The position numbers and the translations under genes were made by a program. Positions 20,747-29,778 of a stretch of 64,000 nucleotides of DNA are shown one piece after another (the stretch's first letter is position 1; each line of letters begins with the position of its first letter). The notes beneath the pieces were generated by a model. That model had not been told where the DNA came from, did not search any database, and was given only the letters and a program-made list of their open reading frames with translations. The stretch comes from Duganella levis (GTDB taxonomy: Bacteria > Pseudomonadota > Gammaproteobacteria > Burkholderiales > Burkholderiaceae_D), in assembly GCF_009857605.1 (NCBI RefSeq), contig NZ_WWCT01000017.1:62001-126000 (forward strand), read 5' to 3'.

Positions 20747-22012
20747 ATGATGTTAGCTTCGCCGGCCTCACCGAAATTAGCAGATAATTTCTTCCTCGCG
20801 CGCCAGCCCATCCTCAACCGGGGACAGCGGCTGGTGGCGTATGAGCTGCTGTTCCACGACGCCGGCTCCTACAACGGCGCGCACGTCACCGACGATATCC
20901 AGGCTACCGCAACCGTCATCGCCCACGCATCCGAGCTGGGCATGGGGCAGGTGGTGGGCGACCAGATGGCGTTTGTGAACGTGGACGCGGTCGGGCTGAT
21001 GAGCGACTTCATTCGCTTCCTGCCGAACGACAAAGTCATTCTCGAAATCCTGGAAACCGTCAAGGCCACGCCAGAAGTGCTGGCGCGCGTGCGCGAGCTG
21101 AAAGAGGCCGGCTTCAAGTTTGCACTGGACGACGTGATCGGCCACACGGAAGACGTGCAGAAGCTGACGCCGCTGTGCGACGTGATCAAGGTCGACATCA
21201 AAGACATGCAGCCGGGCACCTTGCCGGCATTGGCCCGCGTGCTGAAGAATCCCAAACAGAAACTGCTGGCGGAGAAGGTTGAGACCGTCGAAGAGTTCCA
21301 GCAGTGCATGGACCTCGGCTTCGAATACTTCCAGGGCTATTACTTTGCGCGGCCGGTGATCCTGAGCGGCAAGAAAATCTCGCCGTCGCAGATGAGCGTG
21401 CTGAACCTGCTGGAACTGCTGGACAAGGACGCCACCAACGCCGAGATCGAACGCAGCGTCAAGCACGACGCGCTGATCACGCTGAACCTGCTGCGACTGG
21501 TGAACACGCCGGCGGTCGGCGCGCGGCAGCGCATCAACTCGGTCAGCCATGCGCTGATGGTGCTGGGGCGGCGCCAGCTGCGCCGCTGGTTGCAGATCCT
21601 GCTGTACGTAAAGAATGGCGGCACGCAGGAATTCACCTCGCCGCTGTTGCAGCTGGCGACTACGCGTGGCAAGACCATGGAATTGATGGTGGAGCATCGG
21701 CAGCCGGGGCAGCGGGTCAGCGCCGACATCGGCTTCACGGTGGGGGTGATGTCGCTGATGGACACCTTGTTCTCGATCCAGATGCGCGACGTGCTGGAAA
21801 GCGTCAACGTGCTGGACGACGTGCGCGGCGCCTTGCTGCACCGCGCCGGCGACTATGGCAGCATGCTGAGCCTGATCGAACACTTGGAGCGCGGCCGCGA
21901 CGGCCGCGTCTTGGCGCAGATGCTGCATCAGCTCAGCCTGCGGCCATCCGATCTCTACGCCATCCAGCTGGCCGCCATCGAGTGGGTCACCGACTACACC
22001 CGCAACATCTAA
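20747..22012 (+). CDS. EAL-HDOD signalling protein
   Basis: 421 aa. The N-terminal half is a degenerate EAL domain: YELLFHD stands where EALxR is expected, ILEILET, FALDDVIGH (the usual DDFGTG loop is lost), IKVDIKD, AEKVET and FQGYYFARP. The C-terminal half is an HDOD domain (about 205-400). Such YuxH/CdgJ-type proteins usually do not hydrolyse c-di-GMP but act as signalling scaffolds in motility or surface behaviour. RBS GGGAGC precedes the ATG. It is convergent with the lolC gene across a perfect long hairpin. Confidence 0.92.
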   Translation: MMLASPASPKLADNFFLARQPILNRGQRLVAYELLFHDAGSYNGAHVTDDIQATATVIAHASELGMGQVVGDQMAFVNVDAVGLMSDFIRFLPNDKVILEILETVKATPEVLARVRELKEAGFKFALDDVIGHTEDVQKLTPLCDVIKVDIKDMQPGTLPALARVLKNPKQKLLAEKVETVEEFQQCMDLGFEYFQGYYFARPVILSGKKISPSQMSVLNLLELLDKDATNAEIERSVKHDALITLNLLRLVNTPAVGARQRINSVSHALMVLGRRQLRRWLQILLYVKNGGTQEFTSPLLQLATTRGKTMELMVEHRQPGQRVSADIGFTVGVMSLMDTLFSIQMRDVLESVNVLDDVRGALLHRAGDYGSMLSLIEHLERGRDGRVLAQMLHQLSLRPSDLYAIQLAAIEWVTDYTRNI

Positions 22013-22013
22013 A

Positions 22014-22075
22014 TCCGGGGTCAGGTCCGGCACTTGGACATGAGCTCGTGTCCAAGTGCCGGACCTGACCCCGGA
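22014..22075. terminator. Perfect 27-bp inverted repeat between convergent genes
   Basis: Arms 22014-22040 and 22049-22075 are exact reverse complements with an 8-nt loop TGAGCTCG. They fill nearly all of the space between the EAL-HDOD stop (22012) and the lolC stop (22078). Position suggests a bidirectional terminator, but there is no T tract; the length and perfection also fit a REP-like dispersed element. Confidence 0.8.
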
Positions 22076-22077
22076 GT

Positions 22078-23331
22078 TTATTCGTAGCGCAGGGCCTCGG
22101 CCGGGTTGGCGCGCGTGGCCCACCAGCTTGGATACAGCGTGGACAGGAAGGACAGCACCACCGCCACGCCCACCACGCCCGTCACGTCGCTCCACAACAG
22201 CTGCGACGGCACCGAGGTGATGAAGTAGATATTCTTGTCGAGCAGCTGGATGCCCAGCAGGTGCTCGATGCCGCTGGCGATTTGCGGCAGGTTCCACGCG
22301 ATCAGGATGCCCAGCGTGGCACCGGCCGCCACGCCCATCAGGCCCGACAGCAAACCCTGCACCATGAAGATCTTCATGATCGACGCCGGCCGCGCGCCCA
22401 GTGTGCGCAGGATGGCGATGTCGGCGCGCTTGTCGGTCACCGACATCACCAGCATCGCCACCACGTTGAACGCGGCCACGGCCACGATCAGCGTCAGGAT
22501 GATGAACATCATGTGCTTCTGGCTTTGCACGGCGGCGAACCAGGTCGAGTTGCGCTGGGTCCAGTCGCGCACCAGGTAATTGCCGTTGAGGCTGTTCTTC
22601 AGTTCGTGCGCGATCTGCGGCGCCTGGTTGGCGTCGGTGATGCGCAGGCGCAGGCCCATCGGCGCGGTCAGATGCAGGATGTCTTGCGCGTCCTGCATGT
22701 GGATGAAGGCCATGCCGGAGTCGAATTCAAAATGACCGACTTCAAACGTGCCGGCCACCGTGAAGCGGTAGGTCTGCGGCATCAGGTTGTTGACGGTCGA
22801 TTGCTGCGACGGCATCGCCAGGATGACATGGTCGCCGGCCTTGACGTGCAGCGCCTTGGCCAGCTCCGAACCCAATACGATCTGTTTGGCGCCCGGCTTC
22901 AGCATGTCCAGCGCGGCGGCGTTTTTGCCTTGCATGAAATCGGCGACCTTGGCTTCCTGTTCCGGCAGGATGCCGCGCAGCAGCGCCGGCTTCATGCTGT
23001 CTTCCTGCAGCAGCATGCCCGGCAGTTCGACGAAGGGGGCGGCGCCCTTGACCGCCGGATTGCGTTCGGCGTCGCGCGCGGTGGCTTGCCAGTCCGGCAG
23101 GATGCCGCGCGCGTCAAATACTTCGATGTGCGACAGGATCGAGATCATGCGCGCGCCGACGTCGCGCTGGAAGCCGTTCATCACTGACAGCACGACGATC
23201 AGCGCCGCCACGCCGAGGCCGACACCGGCGATCGACACCAGCGACATGAAAGAGATGTAGCTGTTGCGGCCACTGCGGCGGCCGGCACGGATGTAGCGCA
23301 GGCCGATCAGCCATTCATAAGGCGTCGTCAT
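22078..23331 (-). CDS. lolC: Lipoprotein-releasing ABC transporter permease LolC/LolE
   Basis: 417 aa. N-terminal membrane helix (about 25-50), a large periplasmic MacB-like region, then three helices near the C-terminus (about 270-295, 315-345, 375-400), the MacB/FtsX layout. MTTPYEWLIGLRYIRAGRR and the ending WWATRANPAEALRYE match LolC/E. It extracts lipoproteins from the inner membrane for LolA. The ATPase gene lolD, usually next to it, is not here: the downstream neighbour is a convergent gene. The methyltransferase gene stop lies 1 bp upstream of its start. Confidence 0.93.
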   Translation of the reverse strand: MTTPYEWLIGLRYIRAGRRSGRNSYISFMSLVSIAGVGLGVAALIVVLSVMNGFQRDVGARMISILSHIEVFDARGILPDWQATARDAERNPAVKGAAPFVELPGMLLQEDSMKPALLRGILPEQEAKVADFMQGKNAAALDMLKPGAKQIVLGSELAKALHVKAGDHVILAMPSQQSTVNNLMPQTYRFTVAGTFEVGHFEFDSGMAFIHMQDAQDILHLTAPMGLRLRITDANQAPQIAHELKNSLNGNYLVRDWTQRNSTWFAAVQSQKHMMFIILTLIVAVAAFNVVAMLVMSVTDKRADIAILRTLGARPASIMKIFMVQGLLSGLMGVAAGATLGILIAWNLPQIASGIEHLLGIQLLDKNIYFITSVPSQLLWSDVTGVVGVAVVLSFLSTLYPSWWATRANPAEALRYE

Positions 23332-23332
23332 C

Positions 23333-24058
23333 TTATTGGCCCAGCAACAGGAACACGGTCGGCTTCTTGTGGAAGTCCGGCGCCGGCGCGATTTTCCACT
23401 GCGCCGCCGTCATGGTGCGGATGGTTTCGGATGGCAGGCTCAGATCGGTCGCCACGCACACCAGCGTGCCCGGCGCGCAGGCCGCCACCAGCGCTTCCAG
23501 CATGGCGGCGTTGCGGTATGGCGTTTCGATGAAGAGCTGGGTTTGCTTTTCCTTGCGCGAGCGCAGTTCCAGTTCCTTGATGCGCTTGTCGCGCTGGGCC
23601 GCATCGGTCGGCAGGTAGCCGTTGAAGGCGAAGCTTTGGCCGTTCAGGCCGCTCGCCATGACGGCCAGCAGCAGCGACGACGGGCCGACCAGCGGCCGTA
23701 CCGGAATCTTGTGCTGATGCGCCAGGCGCACCAGGTCGGCGCCGGGATCGGCCACCGCCGGCACGCCGGCTTCCGACACCAGGCCGCCATCCTGGCCCGC
23801 CAGCAGCGGCGCCAGCAGGTCGGCCAGCGCGGCGGCCGGGGTGTTGACGTTGAGTTCGGCGATTTTGATTTCCTGCATCGGCTTGCACAGCGGATGCTGG
23901 GCGCCGACCAGCTTCAGGAAGGCGCGCGCGGTCTTGGCGTTTTCCGCCACGAAGTAGTCGAGCTGCGAGGTGATGCGCTGGACCTGTTCAGGCAGCACAT
24001 TGGCGAGCGCTTCGGTCTCGCCCAGGGTGTTCGGAATTAAAAAGAGGATGCCAGTCAT
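23333..24058 (-). CDS. SAM-dependent methyltransferase, tetrapyrrole-methylase fold (RsmI paralogue)
   Basis: 241 aa from the ATG at 24058 (MTGILFLIPNTLG), 1 bp after the maf stop; an ATG at 24085 inside maf would add MASPSSNNN. SEAGVPAVADPGADLVRLAH is the GxPxxxDPG-type motif of the RsmI/CobA family, and LVGPSSLLLAVMASGLNGQSFAFNGYLP is the second conserved block. It is shorter than RsmI and belongs to the common second paralogue next to maf in betaproteobacteria. Substrate not established. Confidence 0.85.
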   Translation of the reverse strand: MTGILFLIPNTLGETEALANVLPEQVQRITSQLDYFVAENAKTARAFLKLVGAQHPLCKPMQEIKIAELNVNTPAAALADLLAPLLAGQDGGLVSEAGVPAVADPGADLVRLAHQHKIPVRPLVGPSSLLLAVMASGLNGQSFAFNGYLPTDAAQRDKRIKELELRSRKEKQTQLFIETPYRNAAMLEALVAACAPGTLVCVATDLSLPSETIRTMTAAQWKIAPAPDFHKKPTVFLLLGQ

Positions 24059-24059
24059 A

Positions 24060-24650
24060 TTATTGTTGGAAGAAGGTGATGCCAATATTGCGCAGCATGC
24101 CTGTCAGCGCGATTAATGGCAAGCCGGTGAGGGCGGTCGGGTCGTTGCTGTCGATGCGTTCGAGGATGGCAATGCCCAGCGCTTCGTTCTTGGCGCTGCC
24201 GGCGCAGTCGTAGGGCTGCTCGATGCGCAGGTAGGCGTCCAGCTCGGCATCCGGCAGGTCGCGGAACTTGACCACGGTCTGGATGTCTTGCAATTGGTGG
24301 CTGCCGTCGCGGCCGTCCCACACGCACAACGCGGTATGGAAGATGACTTCACGGCCGCGCATTTTTTGCAATTGCGCCAGCGCGTTGGCGTGGTTGCCCG
24401 GCTTGCCGATCTGTTCGTCATCCAGCGTGGCGACCTGGTCGGAGCCGATGACGATGGCGCCCGGCATCTTGGCGGCCACGGCGGCAGCTTTTTCCAGTGC
24501 CAGCCGCAGCGCGGTGGCACTCGGCGTCTCGCCCGGCTGCGGGGATTCGTCGATGGCCGGCACGACCACTTCGAATGGCAGTTGCAGGCGCGATAATAAT
24601 TCTTTGCGGTAGGCGGAACTGGAAGCCAGTACGAGTAAACTTGATGTCAT
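24060..24650 (-). CDS. maf: Maf/YceF-type nucleotide pyrophosphatase
   Basis: 196 aa. LVLASSSAYRKELLSRL, the P-loop-like start of Maf proteins, is followed by AIDESPQPGETPSATALRLALEKA, GSDQVATLDDEQIGKPG and the LTGLPL ending. YceF-type Maf proteins hydrolyse modified or canonical nucleoside triphosphates (m7GTP preferred in E. coli YceF). It is divergent from yceD, as in most proteobacteria, and heads a probable maf-methyltransferase-lolC transcript. Confidence 0.94.
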   Translation of the reverse strand: MTSSLLVLASSSAYRKELLSRLQLPFEVVVPAIDESPQPGETPSATALRLALEKAAAVAAKMPGAIVIGSDQVATLDDEQIGKPGNHANALAQLQKMRGREVIFHTALCVWDGRDGSHQLQDIQTVVKFRDLPDAELDAYLRIEQPYDCAGSAKNEALGIAILERIDSNDPTALTGLPLIALTGMLRNIGITFFQQ

Positions 24651-24687
24651 GAGGGGAATGTTATATGCTCTGTCGCCGGCGCTAGAA

Positions 24688-24749
24688 GCGACAAAAATGT
24701 CGCAAAAATCGCTAAGGCTTTGACTTAATGTCGAAAACCCTGCTATTAT
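24688..24749 (+). promoter_or_regulatory. Sigma-70 promoter of the yceD-rpmF-fab operon with nearby palindrome
   Basis: TTGACT (24720-24725), 18-nt spacer, and TATTAT (24744-24749) preceded by TG at 24741-24742 (extended -10) form a good housekeeping promoter 27 nt before the yceD ATG. A 6-4-6 inverted repeat GCGACA-AAAA-TGTCGC (24688-24703) lies between this and the divergent maf start and may be an operator. Confidence 0.6.
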
Positions 24750-24775
24750 CGCAGGTTTTCCGGGGAACCTCTGTA

Positions 24776-25273
24776 ATGAATGCTCTTGTGATCGACACCT
24801 TTGAATTCTGTCGGACCAACAGCAGCAGGGATGGTGTGACCCCCGTTGCGGAAATGACCCGTCTGGCCAAGGAATGCGCGAATGCGTCCGGCGAGATCGC
24901 CTGGAAGGCAGTCGGAAGCACCCATAAACTGGGCTTCCCGCAGATGACGCTGTCGGTCAACGGTACCGTGCAACTGATTTGCCAGCGCTGCCTGCAGCCT
25001 TACGCTCACCACCTCGATTCGTCGACCGTGCTGATGCTGGGTAAGGACGATGAGCAGGCGGATGAAATTGAAGCGACGATAGACGACGAATCGATCGACG
25101 TCATCGTTGGAAGTCGCAACATGGAGCTGATGTACCTGGTGGAAGACGAAGCGTTGCTGGCCTTGCCGCAATCGCCACGTCACGATGTCTGCCCGGATTC
25201 CAGCCTGTTGGACAAAGCGAAAAGCGAGAAGATCTCGCCCTTCGATGCTCTGAAGAGCCTCAAACCCGAATAA
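24776..25273 (+). CDS. yceD: YceD/DUF177 family protein
   Basis: 165 aa from ATG 24776. The conserved LICQRCLQPYAHHL holds the paired-cysteine-like motif C-x-x-C of DUF177, and the acidic C-terminal part ends in FDALKSLK. In bacteria the gene is nearly always directly upstream of rpmF, as here. Linked in plants and bacteria to 23S rRNA accumulation; the exact role is not settled. First gene of the ribosomal-protein/fatty-acid operon, preceded by a clear promoter. Confidence 0.92.
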   Translation: MNALVIDTFEFCRTNSSRDGVTPVAEMTRLAKECANASGEIAWKAVGSTHKLGFPQMTLSVNGTVQLICQRCLQPYAHHLDSSTVLMLGKDDEQADEIEATIDDESIDVIVGSRNMELMYLVEDEALLALPQSPRHDVCPDSSLLDKAKSEKISPFDALKSLKPE

Positions 25274-25414
25274 GTAGTAGTGAAGAACGTGTCAGAACGC
25301 GTGTAAATCGAGTCTTGGCAAGTTAGCAGTGCAATGTAGTAGGGCTCGATTCGCATGTTGTATGCCGGTCGATTGTGTTAGAATTTTAGAACTTATGTAT
25401 TAGGAGTCATTAAC

Positions 25415-25597
25415 ATGGCAGTTCAACAGAACAAAAAATCCCCATCGAAGCGCGGTATGCACCGTTCGCACGATTTCCTGGTTGCTCCACAACTGGCAAT
25501 CGAGCCAACCACCGGTGAAACCCACCTGCGTCACCACATCAGCCCTAACGGCTTTTACCGTGGTCGTAAAGTCCTGAAAACCAAAAACGACGAGTAA
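25415..25597 (+). CDS. rpmF: 50S ribosomal protein L32
   Basis: 60 aa, full length: MAVQQNKKSPSKRGMHRSHD start, and the region HLRHHISPNGFYRGRKVL matches betaproteobacterial L32. RBS AGGAG about 8 nt before the ATG. It lies 141 bp after yceD and 146 bp before plsX, so internal promoters are possible. Large-subunit ribosomal protein. Confidence 0.98.
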   Translation: MAVQQNKKSPSKRGMHRSHDFLVAPQLAIEPTTGETHLRHHISPNGFYRGRKVLKTKNDE

Positions 25598-25743
25598 TCG
25601 ACGCTTTTGCTGGACCCGGAAATAGGCGGTGCTGACTTGCGTAGCATCGCTTTTTCTTTTTTAATCGGCTGCAATTTGGTTTTGCACACCGTCATGTTCC
25701 AACGCGGAGTCCGGAAGTCGCGGTCCCGCTGCTTGCCATAACA

Positions 25744-26805
25744 ATGACAATCAAAATTTCTATCGACTGCATGGGTGGCGATCACGGCCCCTCAGTCACT
25801 ATCCCCGCAGCTGTTTCCTTCGTTAAACGTGAGCCTGATGCCGAGCTGATCCTTGTCGGTCTCGAAGACGTCATCCGCGCCGAACTGAAGAAACACCATG
25901 CCGACGCCCATCCGCGTCTGAGCGTGGTACACGCCTCCGAACAAGTTACCATGGACGATCCGCTCGAAGTGGCCCTGCGCCGCAAGAAGGATTCGTCGAT
26001 GCGCGTCGCCATCGAGCAAGTGAAGGACGGTAAAGCCCAGGCTTCCGTCTCGGCCGGCAATACCGGCGCGCTGATGGCGGTCGCGCGCTACGTGCTGAAG
26101 ACCATGAGCGGCGTCGACCGCCCGGCCATCTGCAGCATCATGCCCAATCAAAAGGGCGGCCCGACCTATATGCTGGACCTGGGCGCCAACGTCGATTGCG
26201 AACCGCATCACCTGCACCAGTTCGCCATCATGGGCTCGGTGCTGGTGTCGTCGATGGAAAACATCGCACGCCCGACCATCGGCCTGCTGAACGTCGGCAC
26301 CGAAGACATCAAGGGCAACGACGTGGTCAAGGCCACCAGCAAGCTGCTGCAAGCCGACCACGAGCGTGGCGCGCTGAACTTCTACGGCAACGTTGAAGGC
26401 AACGATATCTTCAAGGGCACCACCGACCTGGTGGTGTGCGACGGCTTTACCGGCAACGTCACGCTGAAGGCAGTGGAGGGCGTGGCCCGCTTCTTTGCCG
26501 ATACCGTCAAATCGGAATTCACCCGCAACCCGCTGACCATGCTGAGCGCATTGATCGGCCGCGGCGCGCTGAACAATATTAAAAAACGCCTGTCCCCGTC
26601 GCGTTACAACGGCGCCAGCCTGCTGGGCCTGCGCGGCCTGGTCTTCAAAAGCCATGGCGGCGCCGACGCATATTCCTTTGAATGGGCGATCAAGCGGGCG
26701 TATGATGCTGCAAAAAATGACGTGTTGCCGCACATTTCGACCCTGATCGCCGAGCTGATGCCGCGTAACACCGAAACACCGGAAGTACCCAGCTCAACTA
26801 TTTAG
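25744..26805 (+). CDS. plsX: Phosphate acyltransferase PlsX
   Basis: 353 aa. MTIKISIDCMGGDHGPSVTIPA is the PlsX N-terminus, followed by SAGNTGALMAVARY and VCDGFTGNVTLKAVEG. It makes acyl-phosphate from acyl-ACP for phospholipid synthesis with PlsY. There is no clear Shine-Dalgarno before the ATG. fabH follows after 16 bp. Confidence 0.98.
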   Translation: MTIKISIDCMGGDHGPSVTIPAAVSFVKREPDAELILVGLEDVIRAELKKHHADAHPRLSVVHASEQVTMDDPLEVALRRKKDSSMRVAIEQVKDGKAQASVSAGNTGALMAVARYVLKTMSGVDRPAICSIMPNQKGGPTYMLDLGANVDCEPHHLHQFAIMGSVLVSSMENIARPTIGLLNVGTEDIKGNDVVKATSKLLQADHERGALNFYGNVEGNDIFKGTTDLVVCDGFTGNVTLKAVEGVARFFADTVKSEFTRNPLTMLSALIGRGALNNIKKRLSPSRYNGASLLGLRGLVFKSHGGADAYSFEWAIKRAYDAAKNDVLPHISTLIAELMPRNTETPEVPSSTI

Positions 26806-26821
26806 TGGACGGTAAAACGGC

Positions 26822-27805
26822 ATGACTTTGTATAGCAAAATTCTCGGCACCGGCAGCTACCTGCCGGCCAAACGGGTGACCAACCAGGAATTGGCTGATC
26901 AACTCGCTGCCAAAGGCATCGAAACCTCGGACGAGTGGATCGTCAGCCGCAGCGGCATCGCGGCGCGTCACTTTGCCGCAGCGGATGAGAAATCGTCCGA
27001 CCTGGCAGTCAAGGCCGCCAACAACGCGCTGGATATGGCTGGCTTGCAGCCCAACGATATCGACCTGATCATCGTTGCCAGCTCGACGCCGGATTTCTTC
27101 GGCAGCTTCCCCAGCACCGCCTGCATCGTGCAGCAGAAACTGGGCATCACCAACCACGGCGCCGCCGTCGACGTGCAGGCTGTTTGCAGCGGCTTCGTCT
27201 ACGCGCTGTCGACCGCCGATGCGTTCATCCGCGCCGGCGTGCACAAGAACGTGCTGGTGATCGGTTCGGAAGTCTTCTCCCGCATTCTCGATTTTAACGA
27301 CCGCACCACCTGCGTGCTGTTCGGCGACGGCGCCGGCGCTGTCGTGCTGAGCGCATCGGACGAGCCGGGCATCCTGTCGACCGCGCTGCATGCGGACGGC
27401 AGCCACTCCGACATCCTGTGCATGCCGCATAGTTTCGGTGGCGCCACCGCCGGCGAAGCTTACCTGTACATGGACGGCCCGGCCGTGTTCAAGCTGGCGG
27501 TCTCGGTGCTGGCCAAGGTGGCCGACGAGGCGCTGGAAAAAGCCAAGATGCAAGCGGAAGAAATCGACTGGCTGATCCCGCACCAGGCCAACCTGCGCAT
27601 CATGAGCAGCACCGCCAAAAAGCTGGGCCTGCCGATGGACAAAATGGTGGTCACGGTGGATCAGCATGGCAATACCTCGGCTGCTTCGATTCCGCTGGCG
27701 CTGGACGCTGCGGTGCGCGATGGTCGTGTCCAGCGTGGCCAGAACCTGATGCTGGAAGGCGTCGGCGGCGGCTTTACCTGGGGCGCCGTTCTGGTTCGTT
27801 TTTGA
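26822..27805 (+). CDS. fabH: Beta-ketoacyl-ACP synthase III FabH
   Basis: 327 aa. Catalytic triad C122 (AVCSGF), H254 (IPHQAN) and N284 (QHGNTS) is intact, with the GVGGGFTWGA ending. FabH condenses acetyl-CoA with malonyl-ACP, starting type II fatty-acid synthesis. Position between plsX and fabD is the conserved arrangement. The gap to fabD contains a small inverted repeat TTAGAA/TTCTAA (27813-27818, 27825-27830) of unknown meaning. Confidence 0.98.
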   Translation: MTLYSKILGTGSYLPAKRVTNQELADQLAAKGIETSDEWIVSRSGIAARHFAAADEKSSDLAVKAANNALDMAGLQPNDIDLIIVASSTPDFFGSFPSTACIVQQKLGITNHGAAVDVQAVCSGFVYALSTADAFIRAGVHKNVLVIGSEVFSRILDFNDRTTCVLFGDGAGAVVLSASDEPGILSTALHADGSHSDILCMPHSFGGATAGEAYLYMDGPAVFKLAVSVLAKVADEALEKAKMQAEEIDWLIPHQANLRIMSSTAKKLGLPMDKMVVTVDQHGNTSAASIPLALDAAVRDGRVQRGQNLMLEGVGGGFTWGAVLVRF

Positions 27806-27905
27806 CCCTGAATTAGAATTAGAGTTCTAACGGACTCAACGGTAGCAGCGCCGTCATGATTCGATGATAGCTTTGCTGCCAATAATAAAGAGATGGATGG
27901 AAGTC

Positions 27906-28841
27906 ATGACTAAATTTGCTTTTGTATTCCCAGGCCAAGGTTCGCAAGCGATTGCGATGCTGGACGGCTTTGCCGGTAACCCGGTCGTTGCACAGACCGT
28001 CGCTGAAGCGTCGGAAGCGCTCGGCTTCGACCTCGGCAAACTGATCGCCGAAGGCCCGAAAGAAGAACTGGACCTGACCACCAACACCCAGCCGGTGATG
28101 CTGACCGCTGCGGTCGCCACTTACCGCGCCTGGATCGCCGCTGGCGGCGCCGTGCCGTCTGTGGTTGCCGGCCACAGCCTGGGCGAATACTCGGCGCTGG
28201 TGGCTGCCGGCGTGATTTCGTTCAAGGACGCGGTGCCGCTGGTGCGCTTCCGCGCGCAAGCCATGCAGGAAGCGGTGCCGGTCGGCCAGGGCACCATGGC
28301 CGTGGTGCTGGGCCTGTCGGATGACGACGTCCGCGCCGCCTGCGCCGAAGCCGCCGCCGCGGGTGGCGTGGTCGAGGCCGTCAATTTCAACGCGCCGGCG
28401 CAAGTCGTCATCGCCGGCGATACCGCCGCCGTTGAGCGCGCCTGCGAGATCGCCAAGGGCAAGGGTGCCAAGCGCGCCATGAAGCTGCCGGTGTCGGCGC
28501 CGTTCCACTCGTCGCTGTTGAAGCCGGCGTCGGACCGCCTGCGCGACTACCTGGCCAACATCACGTTCACTGCGCCGCAGATCCAGCTGATCAACAACGT
28601 CGACGTCGCCGTGCTGACCGATCCGGCAGCGATCAAGGACGCGCTGGTGCGCCAGGCCGCCGCGCCGGTGCGTTGGGTGGAAACCGTGCAGAAGATCGCC
28701 GCCGACGGCATCACCAAAGTGGTCGAGTGCGGTCCGGGCAAAGTGCTGATGGGTCTGACCAAGCGCATCGACGCCAATCTGGTGGGCGACGCGATTTATG
28801 ATCAGGCCACGCTGGAACGCGTATTGAGCGAACTCAAATAA
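27906..28841 (+). CDS. fabD: Malonyl-CoA:ACP transacylase FabD
   Basis: 311 aa from ATG 27906; the frame is open to 27864 but MTKFAFVFPGQGSQ is the family start. Active-site GHSLGEYSAL with S91, and SAPFHSSLL with the catalytic His. Transfers malonyl from CoA to ACP. Follows fabH by 100 bp and precedes fabG by 48 bp. Confidence 0.98.
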   Translation: MTKFAFVFPGQGSQAIAMLDGFAGNPVVAQTVAEASEALGFDLGKLIAEGPKEELDLTTNTQPVMLTAAVATYRAWIAAGGAVPSVVAGHSLGEYSALVAAGVISFKDAVPLVRFRAQAMQEAVPVGQGTMAVVLGLSDDDVRAACAEAAAAGGVVEAVNFNAPAQVVIAGDTAAVERACEIAKGKGAKRAMKLPVSAPFHSSLLKPASDRLRDYLANITFTAPQIQLINNVDVAVLTDPAAIKDALVRQAAAPVRWVETVQKIAADGITKVVECGPGKVLMGLTKRIDANLVGDAIYDQATLERVLSELK

Positions 28842-28889
28842 TCGTTTGCGGTTTCAGGCACACTCCGTATTTACTGTAGAAGGACTTAC

Positions 28890-29636
28890 ATGACTTTAGC
28901 AAATCAAGTCGCCCTGGTAACGGGCGCATCGCGTGGCATCGGCAAGGCGATTGCCCAGGAACTGGCGCGCCAGGGTGCGAAAGTGATCGGCACCGCCACC
29001 ACCGAAGCCGGCGCGGAAGCGATTTCCGCCTACCTGGCCGAGATCGGCGCGGAAGCAGGCAAGGGCATGGTGCTGAATGTCACCAACGCCGAAGCGTGCT
29101 CGGCCATCCTGGACGACATCAGCAAGACTTATGGCGCGGTCGGCATCCTGGTCAACAACGCCGGCATCACCCAGGACCAGCTGGCCATGCGCATGAAGGA
29201 TGAAGAGTGGGATAGCGTCATCGCCACCAACCTGACTTCGGTCGGCCGCCTGTCGCGCGGCGTGCTGCGCGGCATGATGAAGGCCAAGAGCGGCCGCATC
29301 ATCAACATCACTTCGGTGGTGGCGTCGACCGGCAATCCGGGCCAGATCAACTACGCCGCCGCCAAGGCCGGCGTGGAAGGCATGACGCGCGCGCTGGCGC
29401 GTGAAATCGGCAGCCGCAACATCACTGTCAACAGTGTGGCGCCGGGCTTCATCGATACCGATATGACCAAGGCGCTGGGCGATGAGCAGCACGCCGCCTT
29501 GTTGACCCAGATTCCGCTGGCGCGCCTCGGCAAGCCGGAGGATATCGCCGCAGCCGTCGCCTTCCTGGCGTCGCCGCAAGCCGCTTATATTACCGGCACC
29601 ACCTTGCATGTGAATGGCGGTATGTATGTAAACTGA
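28890..29636 (+). CDS. fabG: 3-oxoacyl-ACP reductase FabG
   Basis: 248 aa short-chain dehydrogenase. TGASRGIG (11-18) binds NADPH, LVNNAGIT follows, and the catalytic residues S142, Y155 and K159 (YAAAKAG) are in place. Reduces beta-ketoacyl-ACP in the elongation cycle. RBS AGAAGGAC precedes the ATG. Confidence 0.98.
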   Translation: MTLANQVALVTGASRGIGKAIAQELARQGAKVIGTATTEAGAEAISAYLAEIGAEAGKGMVLNVTNAEACSAILDDISKTYGAVGILVNNAGITQDQLAMRMKDEEWDSVIATNLTSVGRLSRGVLRGMMKAKSGRIINITSVVASTGNPGQINYAAAKAGVEGMTRALAREIGSRNITVNSVAPGFIDTDMTKALGDEQHAALLTQIPLARLGKPEDIAAAVAFLASPQAAYITGTTLHVNGGMYVN

Positions 29637-29778
29637 TGAGAATGGGCGTAAATCAAAGCCGATTCAAATCTTTTAGTAGTAATTTCGGTATATTTAGCAG
29701 CACTCATCGAAATTAGTTTTTCAGTGCGCAAACCTGATAAAATGCGCGCTTTCCGTAACAAACAAATGGAGCCATAAC

